From Sphingobium terrigena (GTDB lineage Bacteria; Pseudomonadota; Alphaproteobacteria; Sphingomonadales; Sphingomonadaceae), in NCBI RefSeq assembly GCF_003591655.1, contig NZ_QVRA01000004.1, positions 146,023 through 210,022 of the forward strand: 64,000 nt of DNA, given 5' to 3'. The position numbers were made by a program, and so were the translations under genes. The notes beneath the pieces are model-generated. The model searched no databases. It was not told where the DNA came from and saw nothing but the letters and a program-made list of their open reading frames with translations. Below, one piece after another: positions 48,245 through 57,115 of the stretch. Each line of letters starts with the position of its first letter. The stretch's first letter is position 1.

Positions 48245-49936
48245 CTAAAGCTGGTTGTCCAAACCAGCCGCATGGCGGGCGGCGATATAGCCAAAGGTGA
48301 GCGACGGGCCGATGCTTGCGCCCGCGCCGGGATAGACATTACCCATCACCGACGCAGTCGTGACCCCGGTGGCGTAGAGGCCTGCGATCACGCTGCCTTC
48401 GGCTGTAACGACGCGGCCCTTGTCGTCGGTGATGACGCCGCCATAGGTGCTGACGTCCCCCGGCACGACCGGAACGGCGTAGAAGGGCGCCTTGTCGATC
48501 GCACCGATAGCGCTGCGTTCCGAGAAGGGATCGCCGACAAAACCGCAATTGTCATAGGCGCGCTCGCCCCGGTGGAAATCTTCGTCCACACCCTTGGCCA
48601 CATGCCCGTTCCATCGCGCCACGGTTGCCGCCAGCGCGGCGGGATCGACATGAATGCTGGCGGCCAGTCCCTCGATCGTGTCGGCGGTGTGGAGGTAACC
48701 GCTTTCGATCCAGTTTTCAGGGATCTTCTTGTCGATGAATTTGCCAGCGATCGCGTAGAGTTCCACATATTGGCGGTCGAGTATGGCCCAGCTGGGAATG
48801 GATGGGGCGACGAGGTTGCGTTTGCGCATATTTTCGCAATAAAGTTCGTAACTGCCGCCTTCATTCATGTAGCGCTGGCCGGTCTGGTCGACCAGGATCG
48901 CGTGGGGCTTGCCGGTCATCGACTGGGCGCCGGGCGCGACATAGAGCTTGTCCCAGCCGGGCGCGAGGGTCATCTGGTAGCCGACCAGCTGGTCCATCTG
49001 CGCCAACTGGCCGCCGACCCGTTCCAGTTCGCGGTGCATCTCTCCGGTGTCGCCCTCGGCGGTTTGCGACCATTGCGCCTGCGTGCCGGGCATATAGGTG
49101 TCGCGCATCGCCTGATTCCGGGCAAAACCGCCCGCATTGACGAGAACACCCAGTCGCGCGCCGATCCGCCACGGCTTGCCATCGCGCATTGTCACGACGC
49201 CGGTGGCTGTCCCATCCTCGATCACCAGTTCGCTGACCGGTGCGTTCAGCCGCAGGTCCACGCCCGCATCCAGACCAGCCTTGAGCATCCGTCCCTGCAA
49301 CGCCCCGCCCGCCGTGGTATATTTGCGGCCCAGCACAAGATCGCGCAGGATGCGCAGGACGATCCGCCCCAGCATCTTGCCCGACGCCTTGTTGGTCCGG
49401 CGATGGCCCTGTGCCTCCATCCCTTCGACCAGGGTGACGTTGAATTCGGCAAAGCCCTTGCGCAGCTTGTCACGCCATGACCCCAGTTCCTTGCGATCGA
49501 AGGGTTTGGCGACCACCGTGCGCGACGTCTTGCAGCCGCCCGGCAGCTCATCATAATAGTCCGGCCAGAAGGTTGCGCCGCGTTGCAGCGCGACGCCCTT
49601 GTCGACCAGAAAGTCGATCGCGCGGGGTGCCTGCGTCACATAGGCCAACCGCTTTTCGCGCGAGGTGCCGGGGGCGGGTGTGCCGTCCAGTTCCTGCAAT
49701 GCGTCGAGATAGGTCATGGCCGCGTCGGCGCTGTCCTGTTCCCCGTCGGCCAGCATGAAGCGGTTGGCGGGAATCCACATGACGCCACCCGACTTGGCGG
49801 TGGTGCCACCGGCCCAGGCCGTTTTTTCAAGGATAACGACCGACTTGTCGGCATGGCGCATGACCAGCGCGGAAATCATCGATCCAGCGCCGCTGCCCAC
49901 GACCACCCAGTCGAAGGTCTCGTCAAACCCGGCCAT
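48245..49936 (-). CDS. FAD-dependent oxidoreductase, 3-ketosteroid dehydrogenase-like
   Basis: A 563-residue flavoprotein of the fumarate reductase/KstD superfamily. It has dinucleotide motif GSGAGS (14-19), ILEKTAWAGGTTAKSGGVMWIP, and C-terminal GLYATGVTTASVMGNVYPGAGASIGPSLTFGYIAARHAA. The last is the pattern of KstD-type 1,2-desaturases and related urocanate- or fumarate-reductase-like enzymes. ATG 49936 has GGGAGAGCGGAG just upstream; longer starts would run into the enoyl-CoA hydratase promoter. It is divergent from an enoyl-CoA hydratase gene, so desaturation of a cyclic ketone or acyl compound followed by hydration is conceivable. No other steroid genes are seen, so a steroid substrate should not be assumed. 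Confidence 0.88.
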   Translation of the reverse strand: MAGFDETFDWVVVGSGAGSMISALVMRHADKSVVILEKTAWAGGTTAKSGGVMWIPANRFMLADGEQDSADAAMTYLDALQELDGTPAPGTSREKRLAYVTQAPRAIDFLVDKGVALQRGATFWPDYYDELPGGCKTSRTVVAKPFDRKELGSWRDKLRKGFAEFNVTLVEGMEAQGHRRTNKASGKMLGRIVLRILRDLVLGRKYTTAGGALQGRMLKAGLDAGVDLRLNAPVSELVIEDGTATGVVTMRDGKPWRIGARLGVLVNAGGFARNQAMRDTYMPGTQAQWSQTAEGDTGEMHRELERVGGQLAQMDQLVGYQMTLAPGWDKLYVAPGAQSMTGKPHAILVDQTGQRYMNEGGSYELYCENMRKRNLVAPSIPSWAILDRQYVELYAIAGKFIDKKIPENWIESGYLHTADTIEGLAASIHVDPAALAATVARWNGHVAKGVDEDFHRGERAYDNCGFVGDPFSERSAIGAIDKAPFYAVPVVPGDVSTYGGVITDDKGRVVTAEGSVIAGLYATGVTTASVMGNVYPGAGASIGPSLTFGYIAARHAAGLDNQL

Positions 49937-50083
49937 GCTCCGCTCTCCCTTATGTCTTGCCACAAAGCTATAGCGCGATGGCAGGGAATGGCAGCCCGCG
50001 CGGGCAAGCGGGCTGCGCTTATCGCCATGGCGACGTTGGCAGGGGCATGGAGCATGATAAGGGAGGGGTAAGGAGACCCGCGC

Positions 50084-50884
50084 ATGAGCCAGCCACTGCC
50101 CCTGTTCCAGACGATTTTGCTCGAACGACGCGAACGGTTGCTGGTCGTGACGCTCAATCGGCCCGATGCGCTGAACGCGGTCAATCTGACGCTGCATGAC
50201 GAATTGCCCGAAGCGCTGACTTTTGCGGCGACCGACCCTGCGTCCGACGTCATCCTGCTGACCGGCGCGGGTCGCGCCTTTTCGGCTGGTGGCGACATTG
50301 CGCATATGGAGCGTAATGCCGCCAACCCGCATCTGTTCGACCATGAAGCGCGGCAGGCCAAGCGGATCGTCTTTGCGATGCTGGACATTGAAAAGCCCAT
50401 GGTGTGCCGGATGAATGGCCATGCGGTGGGTCTGGGCGCGTCGATCGCTTTATTGTGCGATGTGATCTTTGCCGCCGAGGGGGCGAAGATCGGTGATCCG
50501 CATGTCGGCATCGGGCTGGTTGCCGGGGATGGCGGCGCGCTGGTGTGGGCGCAGCGGATCGGGCTGGCCAAGGCCAAGGAATATCTGCTGACCGGCGAGT
50601 TGCTTAGCGCGCGCAAGGCGGCAGAGATCGGGCTGATCAACCATTGCGTTGCGCCGGAGGAACTGGACGGGGCTGTGGACGCCTTTTGCGGCAAGCTGCT
50701 GGCGGGCGCGCCCAATGCGATCCGCTGGACGAAAGTGCTGACCAATATGGAGCTGAAGCGGATCGCCAGCGCGGTGATGGAAGCGGGGATCGCCTATGAA
50801 TCGCTCAGCGTCCGCAGCGATGATCATCGGGAAGGGATCGCGGCGCTGAAGGAGAAGCGCGCCCCGCGGTTTACGGGGCGGTAG
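50084..50884 (+). CDS. Enoyl-CoA hydratase/isomerase family protein
   Basis: A 266-residue crotonase-fold enzyme. NRPDALNAVNLTLHDEL opens the fold, and LTGAGRAFSAGGDIAHM supplies one oxyanion-hole amide. KPMVCRMNGHAVGLGASIALLCDVIFAAEGAKIGDPHVGIGLVAGDGG covers the second oxyanion Gly and the first catalytic acidic position, here Asp in GLVAGDGG. It hydrates or isomerises an enoyl-CoA. AAGGAG lies 10 nt before ATG 50084. It ends 2 bp before the convergent Gfo/Idh gene. Substrate unknown. Confidence 0.92.
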   Translation: MSQPLPLFQTILLERRERLLVVTLNRPDALNAVNLTLHDELPEALTFAATDPASDVILLTGAGRAFSAGGDIAHMERNAANPHLFDHEARQAKRIVFAMLDIEKPMVCRMNGHAVGLGASIALLCDVIFAAEGAKIGDPHVGIGLVAGDGGALVWAQRIGLAKAKEYLLTGELLSARKAAEIGLINHCVAPEELDGAVDAFCGKLLAGAPNAIRWTKVLTNMELKRIASAVMEAGIAYESLSVRSDDHREGIAALKEKRAPRFTGR

Positions 50885-50886
50885 GG

Positions 50887-51993
50887 TCAGCTGACGTCCG
50901 CCAGTCGCACCCAGCGGCGGGTTTCGCTCGAAAGGCGGATCGCTTCCTGGAGGCGTTCGACCTCCAGCGCTTCGGCAAAGTCGGGCGCGGCGTGGCCACG
51001 TCCATGGATCGTTTCGACCATTGCGTGCATCGATAGCGCCATCGGGTAACTGGGCTGGGGTTCGCTCTGCCAGTCGAGGGCGATGCCGGGCGCGCTTTTG
51101 TAGCTGTCGGAGATAGCGATGTCTTGCAACTCGCCGCCCAGCTGACCGCCGCGCAGGGTGCAGTCGCGCGCTGTCGGGAAGGTGGGCGAGGAAGCGACCA
51201 GTCGTCCCTTGTCGCCAAAAACGTCAACCAGCCAGCCGTCGTGCAGCGCCATGCTCCAGCTGATCTGCATCTGCATGGTGAGGCCGCTTTCGAAGCGCAG
51301 GATGATATTGGCGAAATCATTGGTTTCGGGCTTGATCGCATCGCCATCTGGGAAGCGCCACTCGCGCAATATCTGGCTGTCGTCGCCGACCAGTTCGGCG
51401 ACCGGGCCGAACAGATGGCGCAGCATGTAGAGGGCATGGCTGCCATTGTTACGGACGGCCGAGACCCCCTGCCCGCTTTGCGCGAACCAGTTATAGGGGA
51501 ATTGCTTGATCGGGCTGTTGAACAGCGACAGGTTGAAATGGCAGGTACCACCCAACGGACTGCCGATATAGTCCGCATCCAGCATCGCCTTCATCTGGGC
51601 ATGGGCTGGCAGCCATTGGGAGAAGGCATCGACCACGCCAATGCTGGTTCCGACCCGCCATGCCGCGTCGATCGCCTTCGCCCCAACCCAGTCGGGAGCA
51701 TGAGGACTGGCATTATAGACATGCTTGCCATTGGCGAGCGCGGCCAGCACCATCGGCAGGCGGACGCTGGGGCGGGTGCCCAGATCGACGATGTCGATAT
51801 CCGGGTCGGCGCACATTTCGGTCGCGTTCCAGAACGCGCGCGGCAGGTTCAGCCGGTCGGCGGCGGCGCGGGCAGTTTCCTCCCGCGCTGTGCAGATCGC
51901 GGTGACCTCTACGCCGGGAATGGCGCGCCAGGCGGGCAGATGGGCGAAGGCTCCCCAGGCGGCGCTGACGATGCCGACGCGCAATGGTCTCAT
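50887..51993 (-). CDS. Gfo/Idh/MocA family oxidoreductase
   Basis: A 368-residue NAD(P)-dependent oxidoreductase. The N-terminal Rossmann fold starts LRVGIVSAAWGAFAHLPAWRAIPGVEVTAICT, an atypical glycine pattern, and contains VLAALANGKHVYNASPHA. The C-terminal alpha/beta domain has FRHLFGPV-type and FANIILRFESGLTMQMQISW segments. The usual EKP Lys in the cofactor-site motif is not obvious: the aligned stretch reads HVYNASPHA. A non-canonical active site is therefore likely. Its ATG overlaps the stop of the lipoyl-domain gene by 4 bp. Known relatives act on sugars, inositols or aromatic diols; no assignment is possible here. Confidence 0.88.
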   Translation of the reverse strand: MRPLRVGIVSAAWGAFAHLPAWRAIPGVEVTAICTAREETARAAADRLNLPRAFWNATEMCADPDIDIVDLGTRPSVRLPMVLAALANGKHVYNASPHAPDWVGAKAIDAAWRVGTSIGVVDAFSQWLPAHAQMKAMLDADYIGSPLGGTCHFNLSLFNSPIKQFPYNWFAQSGQGVSAVRNNGSHALYMLRHLFGPVAELVGDDSQILREWRFPDGDAIKPETNDFANIILRFESGLTMQMQISWSMALHDGWLVDVFGDKGRLVASSPTFPTARDCTLRGGQLGGELQDIAISDSYKSAPGIALDWQSEPQPSYPMALSMHAMVETIHGRGHAAPDFAEALEVERLQEAIRLSSETRRWVRLADVS

Positions 51994-52220
51994 TCTATCG
52001 TGCCGAGGACCGTCCCGACTTCATAGGTTTCGCCGGGCTGGGCGATGATGCGCAGCGTGCCGCTGGCGGGCGATTCCACTTCATTGGCCGACTTGTCGGC
52101 TTCGAGCAGATAGAGCGGCTGGCCTTCCTCGACCTGTGCGCCATCTTCCGCCAGCCATTCGGCGATCTGGGCCTCGGTCATCGAAAAGCCGATCTTGGGC
52201 AGCAAAATGTCGGTCGCCAT
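51990..52220 (-). CDS. Free-standing lipoyl (biotinyl/lipoyl) domain protein
   Basis: A 76-residue single-domain protein. LLPKIGFSMTEAQIAEWLAEDGAQVEEGQPLYLLEADKSANEVESPASGTL matches a lipoyl domain almost to its ends. Lys43 in EADKSA is the lipoylation site, and the context differs from the AMKM of biotin carriers. No E2 catalytic domain, E1 or E3 is nearby. ATG 52220 has GGGA 7 nt upstream. It is coupled to the Gfo/Idh gene. It could serve a dehydrogenase complex encoded elsewhere or be a carrier for a dedicated reaction. Confidence 0.88.
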   Translation of the reverse strand: MATDILLPKIGFSMTEAQIAEWLAEDGAQVEEGQPLYLLEADKSANEVESPASGTLRIIAQPGETYEVGTVLGTIE

Positions 52221-52342
52221 GGTCTTGTCCCTCATGCAAACAGGAATGTCTCTTGGCATCCGTCATGCCCGCTCCGGCGACGGTGCGGCAATGCGCAGGG
52301 GCGATGATGCAGCCAATATCGTTGCCGCGATAGCGCCAGAAA

Positions 52343-52996
52343 TCAGTAGCCGCGGCTGTCGGTCCAGTCCTCGGTCTCGCCGGGCTTGTAGGTCTTGCCG
52401 GGGGTCTTGCCGGATGCGGTCTTGAGGTCGAAGCCGATCGGGTCCGCGCCGCCCTCGATCCCGACGCCGAAGGAGGAGAGCGCCCAGCTCGTCATCACAT
52501 AATGGCCGATCGAGAATACCAGATCCATCTGCTGCTGCTTGGTGAAGTTGCGGCCCAGCACGGCCCAGTTGGCGTCGCTGATGATGCCGTCGGCGATAAG
52601 TTCATCGACCGAGCGCAGCACGGCGTCGTCCGCCTCGTCCCAATTGCCGCCCGTGGGATAGTCGCGGATGGCGGCGATATCCTCCAGCGTCAGGCCGGCG
52701 TTCAGGCCATAGCCGACATGATTATGCCATTCATAGGCGGACTTCACAGCCCATGCGACGCGCAGGATCAGCAGTTCCAGATGCCTGGTCGACAGTGAGT
52801 TGGACATAAGCAGATGCTTGCCCCAGACATTATACATCTTGCCCAGCGCAGGATGGTTGGCCATGACCATTAATATATTGGTTTTAGAGCCTTCTTCCCA
52901 GCTATTGGGTTCGCCCCAATAGGAAAACACCTCGCGCGCATCGTCGGTCCATTCCTCGCGCGGGAGCGGCGGGATGCGGGGTTTGATCTCGGTCAT
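52343..52996 (-). CDS. Carboxymuconolactone decarboxylase family protein
   Basis: A 217-residue AhpD/CMD-fold protein. NHPALGKMYNVWGKHLLMSNSLSTRHLELLILRVAWAVKSAYEWHNHVGYGLNAGLTLEDI is the core helix-turn-helix bundle with the ELLILR and EW-HH-type segments. The CxxC of AhpD is absent (it reads SAYEW), so it is a decarboxylase- or lactone-type member rather than a peroxidase. DLVFSIGHYVMTSWALSSFGV closes the domain. It overlaps the acid phosphatase gene by 4 bp. Many such proteins accompany catabolic clusters without known activity. Confidence 0.88.
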   Translation of the reverse strand: MTEIKPRIPPLPREEWTDDAREVFSYWGEPNSWEEGSKTNILMVMANHPALGKMYNVWGKHLLMSNSLSTRHLELLILRVAWAVKSAYEWHNHVGYGLNAGLTLEDIAAIRDYPTGGNWDEADDAVLRSVDELIADGIISDANWAVLGRNFTKQQQMDLVFSIGHYVMTSWALSSFGVGIEGGADPIGFDLKTASGKTPGKTYKPGETEDWTDSRGY

Positions 52997-53778
52997 GGCT
53001 GGTTCACTCCTTGGATTAGTGCAGCCGCTTCATTGTCGCAGCCGGTAGGCCGGGCCGTGGCACGGGCGATGTCCTTGCGTGCGGCCTTCAAGTCTTTCTG
53101 GAACGTCCGGTCGGCGTTGAGCCGGGCGAACACGACCGTGGCGGCGAGACGGCCTTCCTCGGTATCGCTGAGCCAATGGACGTTGCAGATGCGGCGGCTG
53201 TCGCCGAAGGCGCGACCGCGCGCGACCAGGGCCGGGGCAATGTCCGGGCGCAACTCCGCCAGCACCAGCCCCCAGCCATAGCCGATGGCGCTGTGGCCGG
53301 ACGGATAGGAGCCGTCCTTAAGGAGCATCGGCTCCCAGTCCGGCGTGCAGGTGGGTTGACCGTTGATCATGAAGGGGCGCGGGCGGGCGTAGCGATGCTT
53401 GATCGCGCTGGTGGACATGCCGAAATCGGCGATGGTCCGGCGCAGCAGCCGGTCGAGCCGGGGCGTCGTGTCCGGGCCGATCGCAACGCCGAGCGTGCAA
53501 GAGAAGGTCGCAGTCGCTTTGGGACTGAGCAAATCAGCGTCTGTGGTCGCCAGCGTCCAGCGCGGGCTGCCTCTCAGCGCCAGCGCGGCCTTCGCCCCCT
53601 CTTCATCGCGGGCCAGCGCGGCGGAGCCGGGTGCGGGCGGTGGCGGGGCGAAGCTGTCGGGCAAAGGCCCGCTCTTGAGATAGCCCGTGCGCAGCCGGGG
53701 CGAAGCCATGGGCGTTTCCGCAGCGATGGCGGGGCAGGCCAGCGCAAGAAGGAGCCAGCCGGGCACATAGGATTTCAT
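52993..53778 (-). CDS. Class A non-specific acid phosphatase (PAP2 fold), periplasmic
   Basis: A 261-residue phosphatase with a signal peptide (WLLLALACPAIAAE). The three phosphatase motifs are present in order: KHRYARPRPF, SYPSGHSAIGYGW and SRRICNVHWLSDTEEGR, the last two holding the catalytic His pair and Asp or Glu. GSYPSGHS matches the class A (PhoN) signature. It removes phosphate from organic monoesters in the periplasm. ATG 53778 is preferred; GTG 53787 overlaps the DUF1330 stop and is the alternative. It is part of the leftward operon with the CMD-like gene. Confidence 0.9.
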   Translation of the reverse strand: MKSYVPGWLLLALACPAIAAETPMASPRLRTGYLKSGPLPDSFAPPPPAPGSAALARDEEGAKAALALRGSPRWTLATTDADLLSPKATATFSCTLGVAIGPDTTPRLDRLLRRTIADFGMSTSAIKHRYARPRPFMINGQPTCTPDWEPMLLKDGSYPSGHSAIGYGWGLVLAELRPDIAPALVARGRAFGDSRRICNVHWLSDTEEGRLAATVVFARLNADRTFQKDLKAARKDIARATARPTGCDNEAAALIQGVNQP

Positions 53779-53783
53779 CCCGC

Positions 53784-54086
53784 TCACAGCCCCCCAACCA
53801 GAAGCGCGCGATAGGGTGCAGCCTTATCACGCAGCGGTATAACATTTTGATATTCATCACTATTATACCATGCGCGCGCTTTGTCCGCGTCAGGAAACTC
53901 CAAAATTATAACGCCGTCAGGGGCATCGCCCTCCAATGTGTCGAGCGCCCCATATACGGCCAGCGGTTTCAGCCCATATTCGGTCATGAACCGCCCGGCC
54001 TGCGCCCGGTTCCCGGCGCTATAAGCATCCATTGCCGCCTGATCGACGATCGGGCCTTCACGGGTAAAGATAAAATAGGCTGGCAT
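53784..54086 (-). CDS. DUF1330 family protein
   Basis: A 100-residue protein of the dimeric alpha/beta-barrel DUF1330 family. AYFIFTREGPIVDQAAMDAYSAG opens it, and DGVIILEFPDADKARAWYNSDEYQNVIPLRDKAA is its most conserved part. No biochemical role is established. ATG 54086, 32 bp after the MFS gene in the same direction. Confidence 0.9.
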   Translation of the reverse strand: MPAYFIFTREGPIVDQAAMDAYSAGNRAQAGRFMTEYGLKPLAVYGALDTLEGDAPDGVIILEFPDADKARAWYNSDEYQNVIPLRDKAAPYRALLVGGL

Positions 54087-54118
54087 ATGTCTAACTCACT
54101 GTCTGATTTACGGCGGCG

Positions 54119-55453
54119 TCAATGCATCGCATGGTTGACCGCCGCGCCGTTCCAGCCGCCGGCCGTCGCAAAATCGGTGCGGCAGGACAGGCTGGCGATC
54201 CAGGCCAGGATAGTGCTGGGAACACCGACCAGCAACGCCCAGCGCATCGCCATGCCCAGCGAATCCTCGCCATAAATTGGGCGCAGCATGTCGCTGAGCC
54301 AGCCGACCAGCACCGGCCCGCCGCCAAGGCCGATGACCTGGATCGACACCATCAGCACGGCGATGGCGGTCGCACGCGAGCGGGACGGGACGAGGCCAGA
54401 GACTACAGCCATCAGCGGCGCGGCGGACAGGCCGCCGATCAGCATGTTGAGGCCATAAAGCGGGAACACCCGGTCGGCCGAGCCGGTGAGGATCAACCAG
54501 CCGATGCCGGTGGCGAGCGCGCCGCTGAACATCATCATCCAGACATACCAGCGCAGATCGCGACGCCCCAGAAAGTCTGCCAGCGGACCGCCGACCGTAT
54601 GGCCGATCGCGGACCCGAAGAAGAGCGCCCCGCCCATCTGCAACCCGGCTTCATTGGCGGGCATCCCGTGGGTGCGCTCCATGAAGGCGGGCGCCCAGCT
54701 GATGAAGCCCATGGTCAGCAAGGCGTTCAATGAGGCGGCGAGAATGAATGGTGGCAAGGTCTTGATCGCCATCAGTTCGCGCGCGGTCTTGAGAAACGAC
54801 GCCGGTGGGCTTGTCTCGATCGGCGCGCCATCGGCCAGTCCCGCGCGGGTGTCACGCAGGGTGAACCAGACGATGGGCGCCAGGATGAAGCCAGGGATGC
54901 TGCCGAAGATCAGCGTGTTGCGCCAGCCATATTCCTGCACGGCCCAGCCGCCTACCGCCGGGCCAAGGAAGGTGCCAAGCGACGCGCCGAGCAGAAAGAT
55001 GGAAAGCGCCGTCGCGCGCTGGCGAACGGGAAAAAGGTCGGCGATCCAGGCCTGCGACGGCGGGGTAAAGCCCCCTTCGCCAAGGCCGATGCCAGCCCGA
55101 CCGATCAGCAAGACCCAGAAATTCTTGGCCATGCCGCAGACGATGATCGCCAGGCTCCAGACAGTCGCGGCGATGGCGACGATCTTGCGCTTCGACCAGC
55201 GATCGGCCAGCCGCGCGAGCGGGATGATGGCCAGGATATAGACGATGGCGATGATCATGTCCTTGACCATGCCGATCGCCGCATCGGACAGGCCCAGTTC
55301 GCGACGGATCGGTTCGACCATCACCACCATCAGATAGCGTTCGCCCTGCACGGAAGCAGACACCAGCACCATGATGAAGAGGAACCAGGACCTGTAGGCC
55401 ATGCTGGGCAGCGTCTCTGACAGCGCGGGCGCGCGCGGTTCGATGTCGGCCAT
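54119..55453 (-). CDS. MFS transporter, spinster/ACS-like
   Basis: A 444-residue permease with 12 hydrophobic segments. The helix 2-3 loop PLARLADRWSKRKIVAIAATVWSLA and GRAGIGLGEGGFTPPSQAWIADLFPVRQRATALSIFLLGASLGTFLGP (helix 4-5) are typical of the spinster-like branch abundant in sphingomonads. ATG 55453, 15 bp after the truncated SDR gene. Substrate unknown; its operon mates (DUF1330, phosphatase, CMD-like) do not identify one. Confidence 0.9.
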   Translation of the reverse strand: MADIEPRAPALSETLPSMAYRSWFLFIMVLVSASVQGERYLMVVMVEPIRRELGLSDAAIGMVKDMIIAIVYILAIIPLARLADRWSKRKIVAIAATVWSLAIIVCGMAKNFWVLLIGRAGIGLGEGGFTPPSQAWIADLFPVRQRATALSIFLLGASLGTFLGPAVGGWAVQEYGWRNTLIFGSIPGFILAPIVWFTLRDTRAGLADGAPIETSPPASFLKTARELMAIKTLPPFILAASLNALLTMGFISWAPAFMERTHGMPANEAGLQMGGALFFGSAIGHTVGGPLADFLGRRDLRWYVWMMMFSGALATGIGWLILTGSADRVFPLYGLNMLIGGLSAAPLMAVVSGLVPSRSRATAIAVLMVSIQVIGLGGGPVLVGWLSDMLRPIYGEDSLGMAMRWALLVGVPSTILAWIASLSCRTDFATAGGWNGAAVNHAMH

Positions 55454-55468
55454 AGTCTTTCCTCGCCT

Positions 55469-55675
55469 CTATAGTCTGTCTGGGTCGGCCTGCATCGCCA
55501 CCGTGTCGGCGGTCGGGCGGATCAGGATTTGCGATACATTCGCCCGCGCGGGCAATGACGTGATGAAAAGGATCGCTTGCGCGATGTCGTCGGACAGCGC
55601 GAGTCCCGCCACTTCGCCGATGCCCGACGATACGCCGGTCACCAGCGCGCACTTTCCCGCGTGGCTGCCGGCCAT
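55469..55675 (-). pseudogene. Short-chain dehydrogenase remnant with the central part deleted
   Basis: A 68-codon frame fuses the N-terminal cofactor motif of an SDR (GKCALVTGVSSGIGEVAGLA) directly to the typical C-terminal end of the same family (SDDIAQAILFITSLPARANV, then SQILIRPTAD). About 160-170 residues are missing, including the NAG motif and the Ser-Tyr-Lys catalytic residues. The frame is intact across the junction and a good AAGGAG precedes ATG 55675, so a short peptide may still be made but cannot be an active dehydrogenase. It is the first gene of the leftward MFS operon. Confidence 0.8.
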
Positions 55676-55897
55676 GTCCGCTCCTTCCATGTCCGTTGCA
55701 GCGATGATCGCCCGAAGGCGCACCGCCGCACAAGGCGCGTAGGGGACATATCGCTCAGGCGGGCGGACCGCGATTGTCAGGCTGGCCCGCCATATGACGA
55801 TGATAGCGCGGGGGCGATTTGCCTGGCGCGATCCGGCATGGCAGCCAGTCTGTGCCTGAACAGCCCGACAAGCATGGCATCATGACAGGAGATGAGG

Positions 55898-57115
55898 ATG
55901 GGATCGGCCTATTGGGGCGAATTGCGGACGCATTGGCGCCCGCTGCTTGCCGCGACCATGGGACTGGGGTTCGGCATAGGCCTGTCTGCCTACACGATGG
56001 GCCTGTTTGCGCCCAAGCTGATCGCCGAGTTCGGCTGGCCCAAGTCACAATTTGCGCTGCTGGGCAGTATGGGGCTGCTAATGCTGATCGCGCAGCCGAT
56101 CACCGGGCGGCTGACCGACCGGTTCGGGGTGCGGGCTGTGTCCGCCGTGGGCGTGCTGGCCGGGCCGAGCGCCTATATTGCCTTTGCGATGCAGCCCGGC
56201 AGCATCCGCGCCTTCTTTGCCATCGCGGTCCTGCAGATCGTGGTCGGCACGCTGACCACATCGCCCGTCTATACCAGGATCGTGGCGGAGCGGTTCGAGA
56301 GGGCGCGCGGGCTGGCCTTTTCCATCGTCATGACCGGGCCGCCGCTGGTGGGCGCGGTGATCGCGCCGCTGCTGGGCAGGTTCATCGAGAGCGATGGGTG
56401 GCGCAACGGCTATCTGCTGATGGGCGGGATCACGATGATCTTCGGCCTGATCGCCGTGCTGATGACGCCGCCGCATATCGGCGTGCATCAGGACGCGGAC
56501 GTGCCGGTCGAACCCAAAGCGGGCTATGGGGTGATCGTGCGTAATCCGGCCTTCTGGGTGCTGATCGTCGGCATGATATTGGTGAATATCCCGCAAGGGC
56601 TGCTGTCGTCTCAGTTGAAGCTGGTGCTGATGGATAGCGGTGCGCAATCGCAGACGGCGACCTGGCTGATTTCCGTCTTTGCGATCGGCGTGATGGTGGG
56701 CCGCTTTGCCTGCGGCCTGTCGCTCGACCGGATGGAGCCGCATCTGGTTGCGGCGCTGACGCTATCAATGCCGGCGATTGGCATGATGCTGATGGCGTCG
56801 CCGTTTGACAGCACCATCGTGCTGGCGCTGTCGGTCGGGATGATGGGGCTGGCGCAAGGGGCCGAGGGGGATATTGCTGCCTATCTGGTGTCCCGGCGGT
56901 TCGGGCTGAGCGTGTTCAGCCTGGTGATGGGGCTGGTCGGCGCGGCGATCGCGGGCGGGGCAGCGCTGGGGTCGCTGACGCTGAGCTATACGCTGGGCCT
57001 ATGGGGCAGCTATGCGCCATTCCTGATGATCGGTGCCTGTGTCACCATCATGGGCGCTGCACTGTTCCTGACCTTGGGCCATGGTTCGCGAAAGATGGAG
57101 GCGGTGCGCGCATGA
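55898..57115 (+). CDS. MFS transporter
   Basis: A 405-residue permease with 12 hydrophobic segments of the oxalate/formate-antiporter-like or monocarboxylate branch: GLSAYTMGLFAPKLIAEFGWPKSQFALLGS, GRLTDRFGVRAVSAVGVLAG, GWRNGYLLMGGITMIFG. Two ATGs are close together. AGGAG stands 1 nt before the first (55892) and 6-7 nt before the second (55898), so the latter is used. Its stop overlaps the SDR start by 4 bp. Likely imports an organic acid; unproved. Confidence 0.9.
   Translation: MGSAYWGELRTHWRPLLAATMGLGFGIGLSAYTMGLFAPKLIAEFGWPKSQFALLGSMGLLMLIAQPITGRLTDRFGVRAVSAVGVLAGPSAYIAFAMQPGSIRAFFAIAVLQIVVGTLTTSPVYTRIVAERFERARGLAFSIVMTGPPLVGAVIAPLLGRFIESDGWRNGYLLMGGITMIFGLIAVLMTPPHIGVHQDADVPVEPKAGYGVIVRNPAFWVLIVGMILVNIPQGLLSSQLKLVLMDSGAQSQTATWLISVFAIGVMVGRFACGLSLDRMEPHLVAALTLSMPAIGMMLMASPFDSTIVLALSVGMMGLAQGAEGDIAAYLVSRRFGLSVFSLVMGLVGAAIAGGAALGSLTLSYTLGLWGSYAPFLMIGACVTIMGAALFLTLGHGSRKMEAVRA

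Noticed and set aside
48245..49936. Steroid degradation locus
   Set aside because: A KstD-like flavoprotein alone is not enough; no other steroid-specific genes (KshA/B, HsaC-type) are present.
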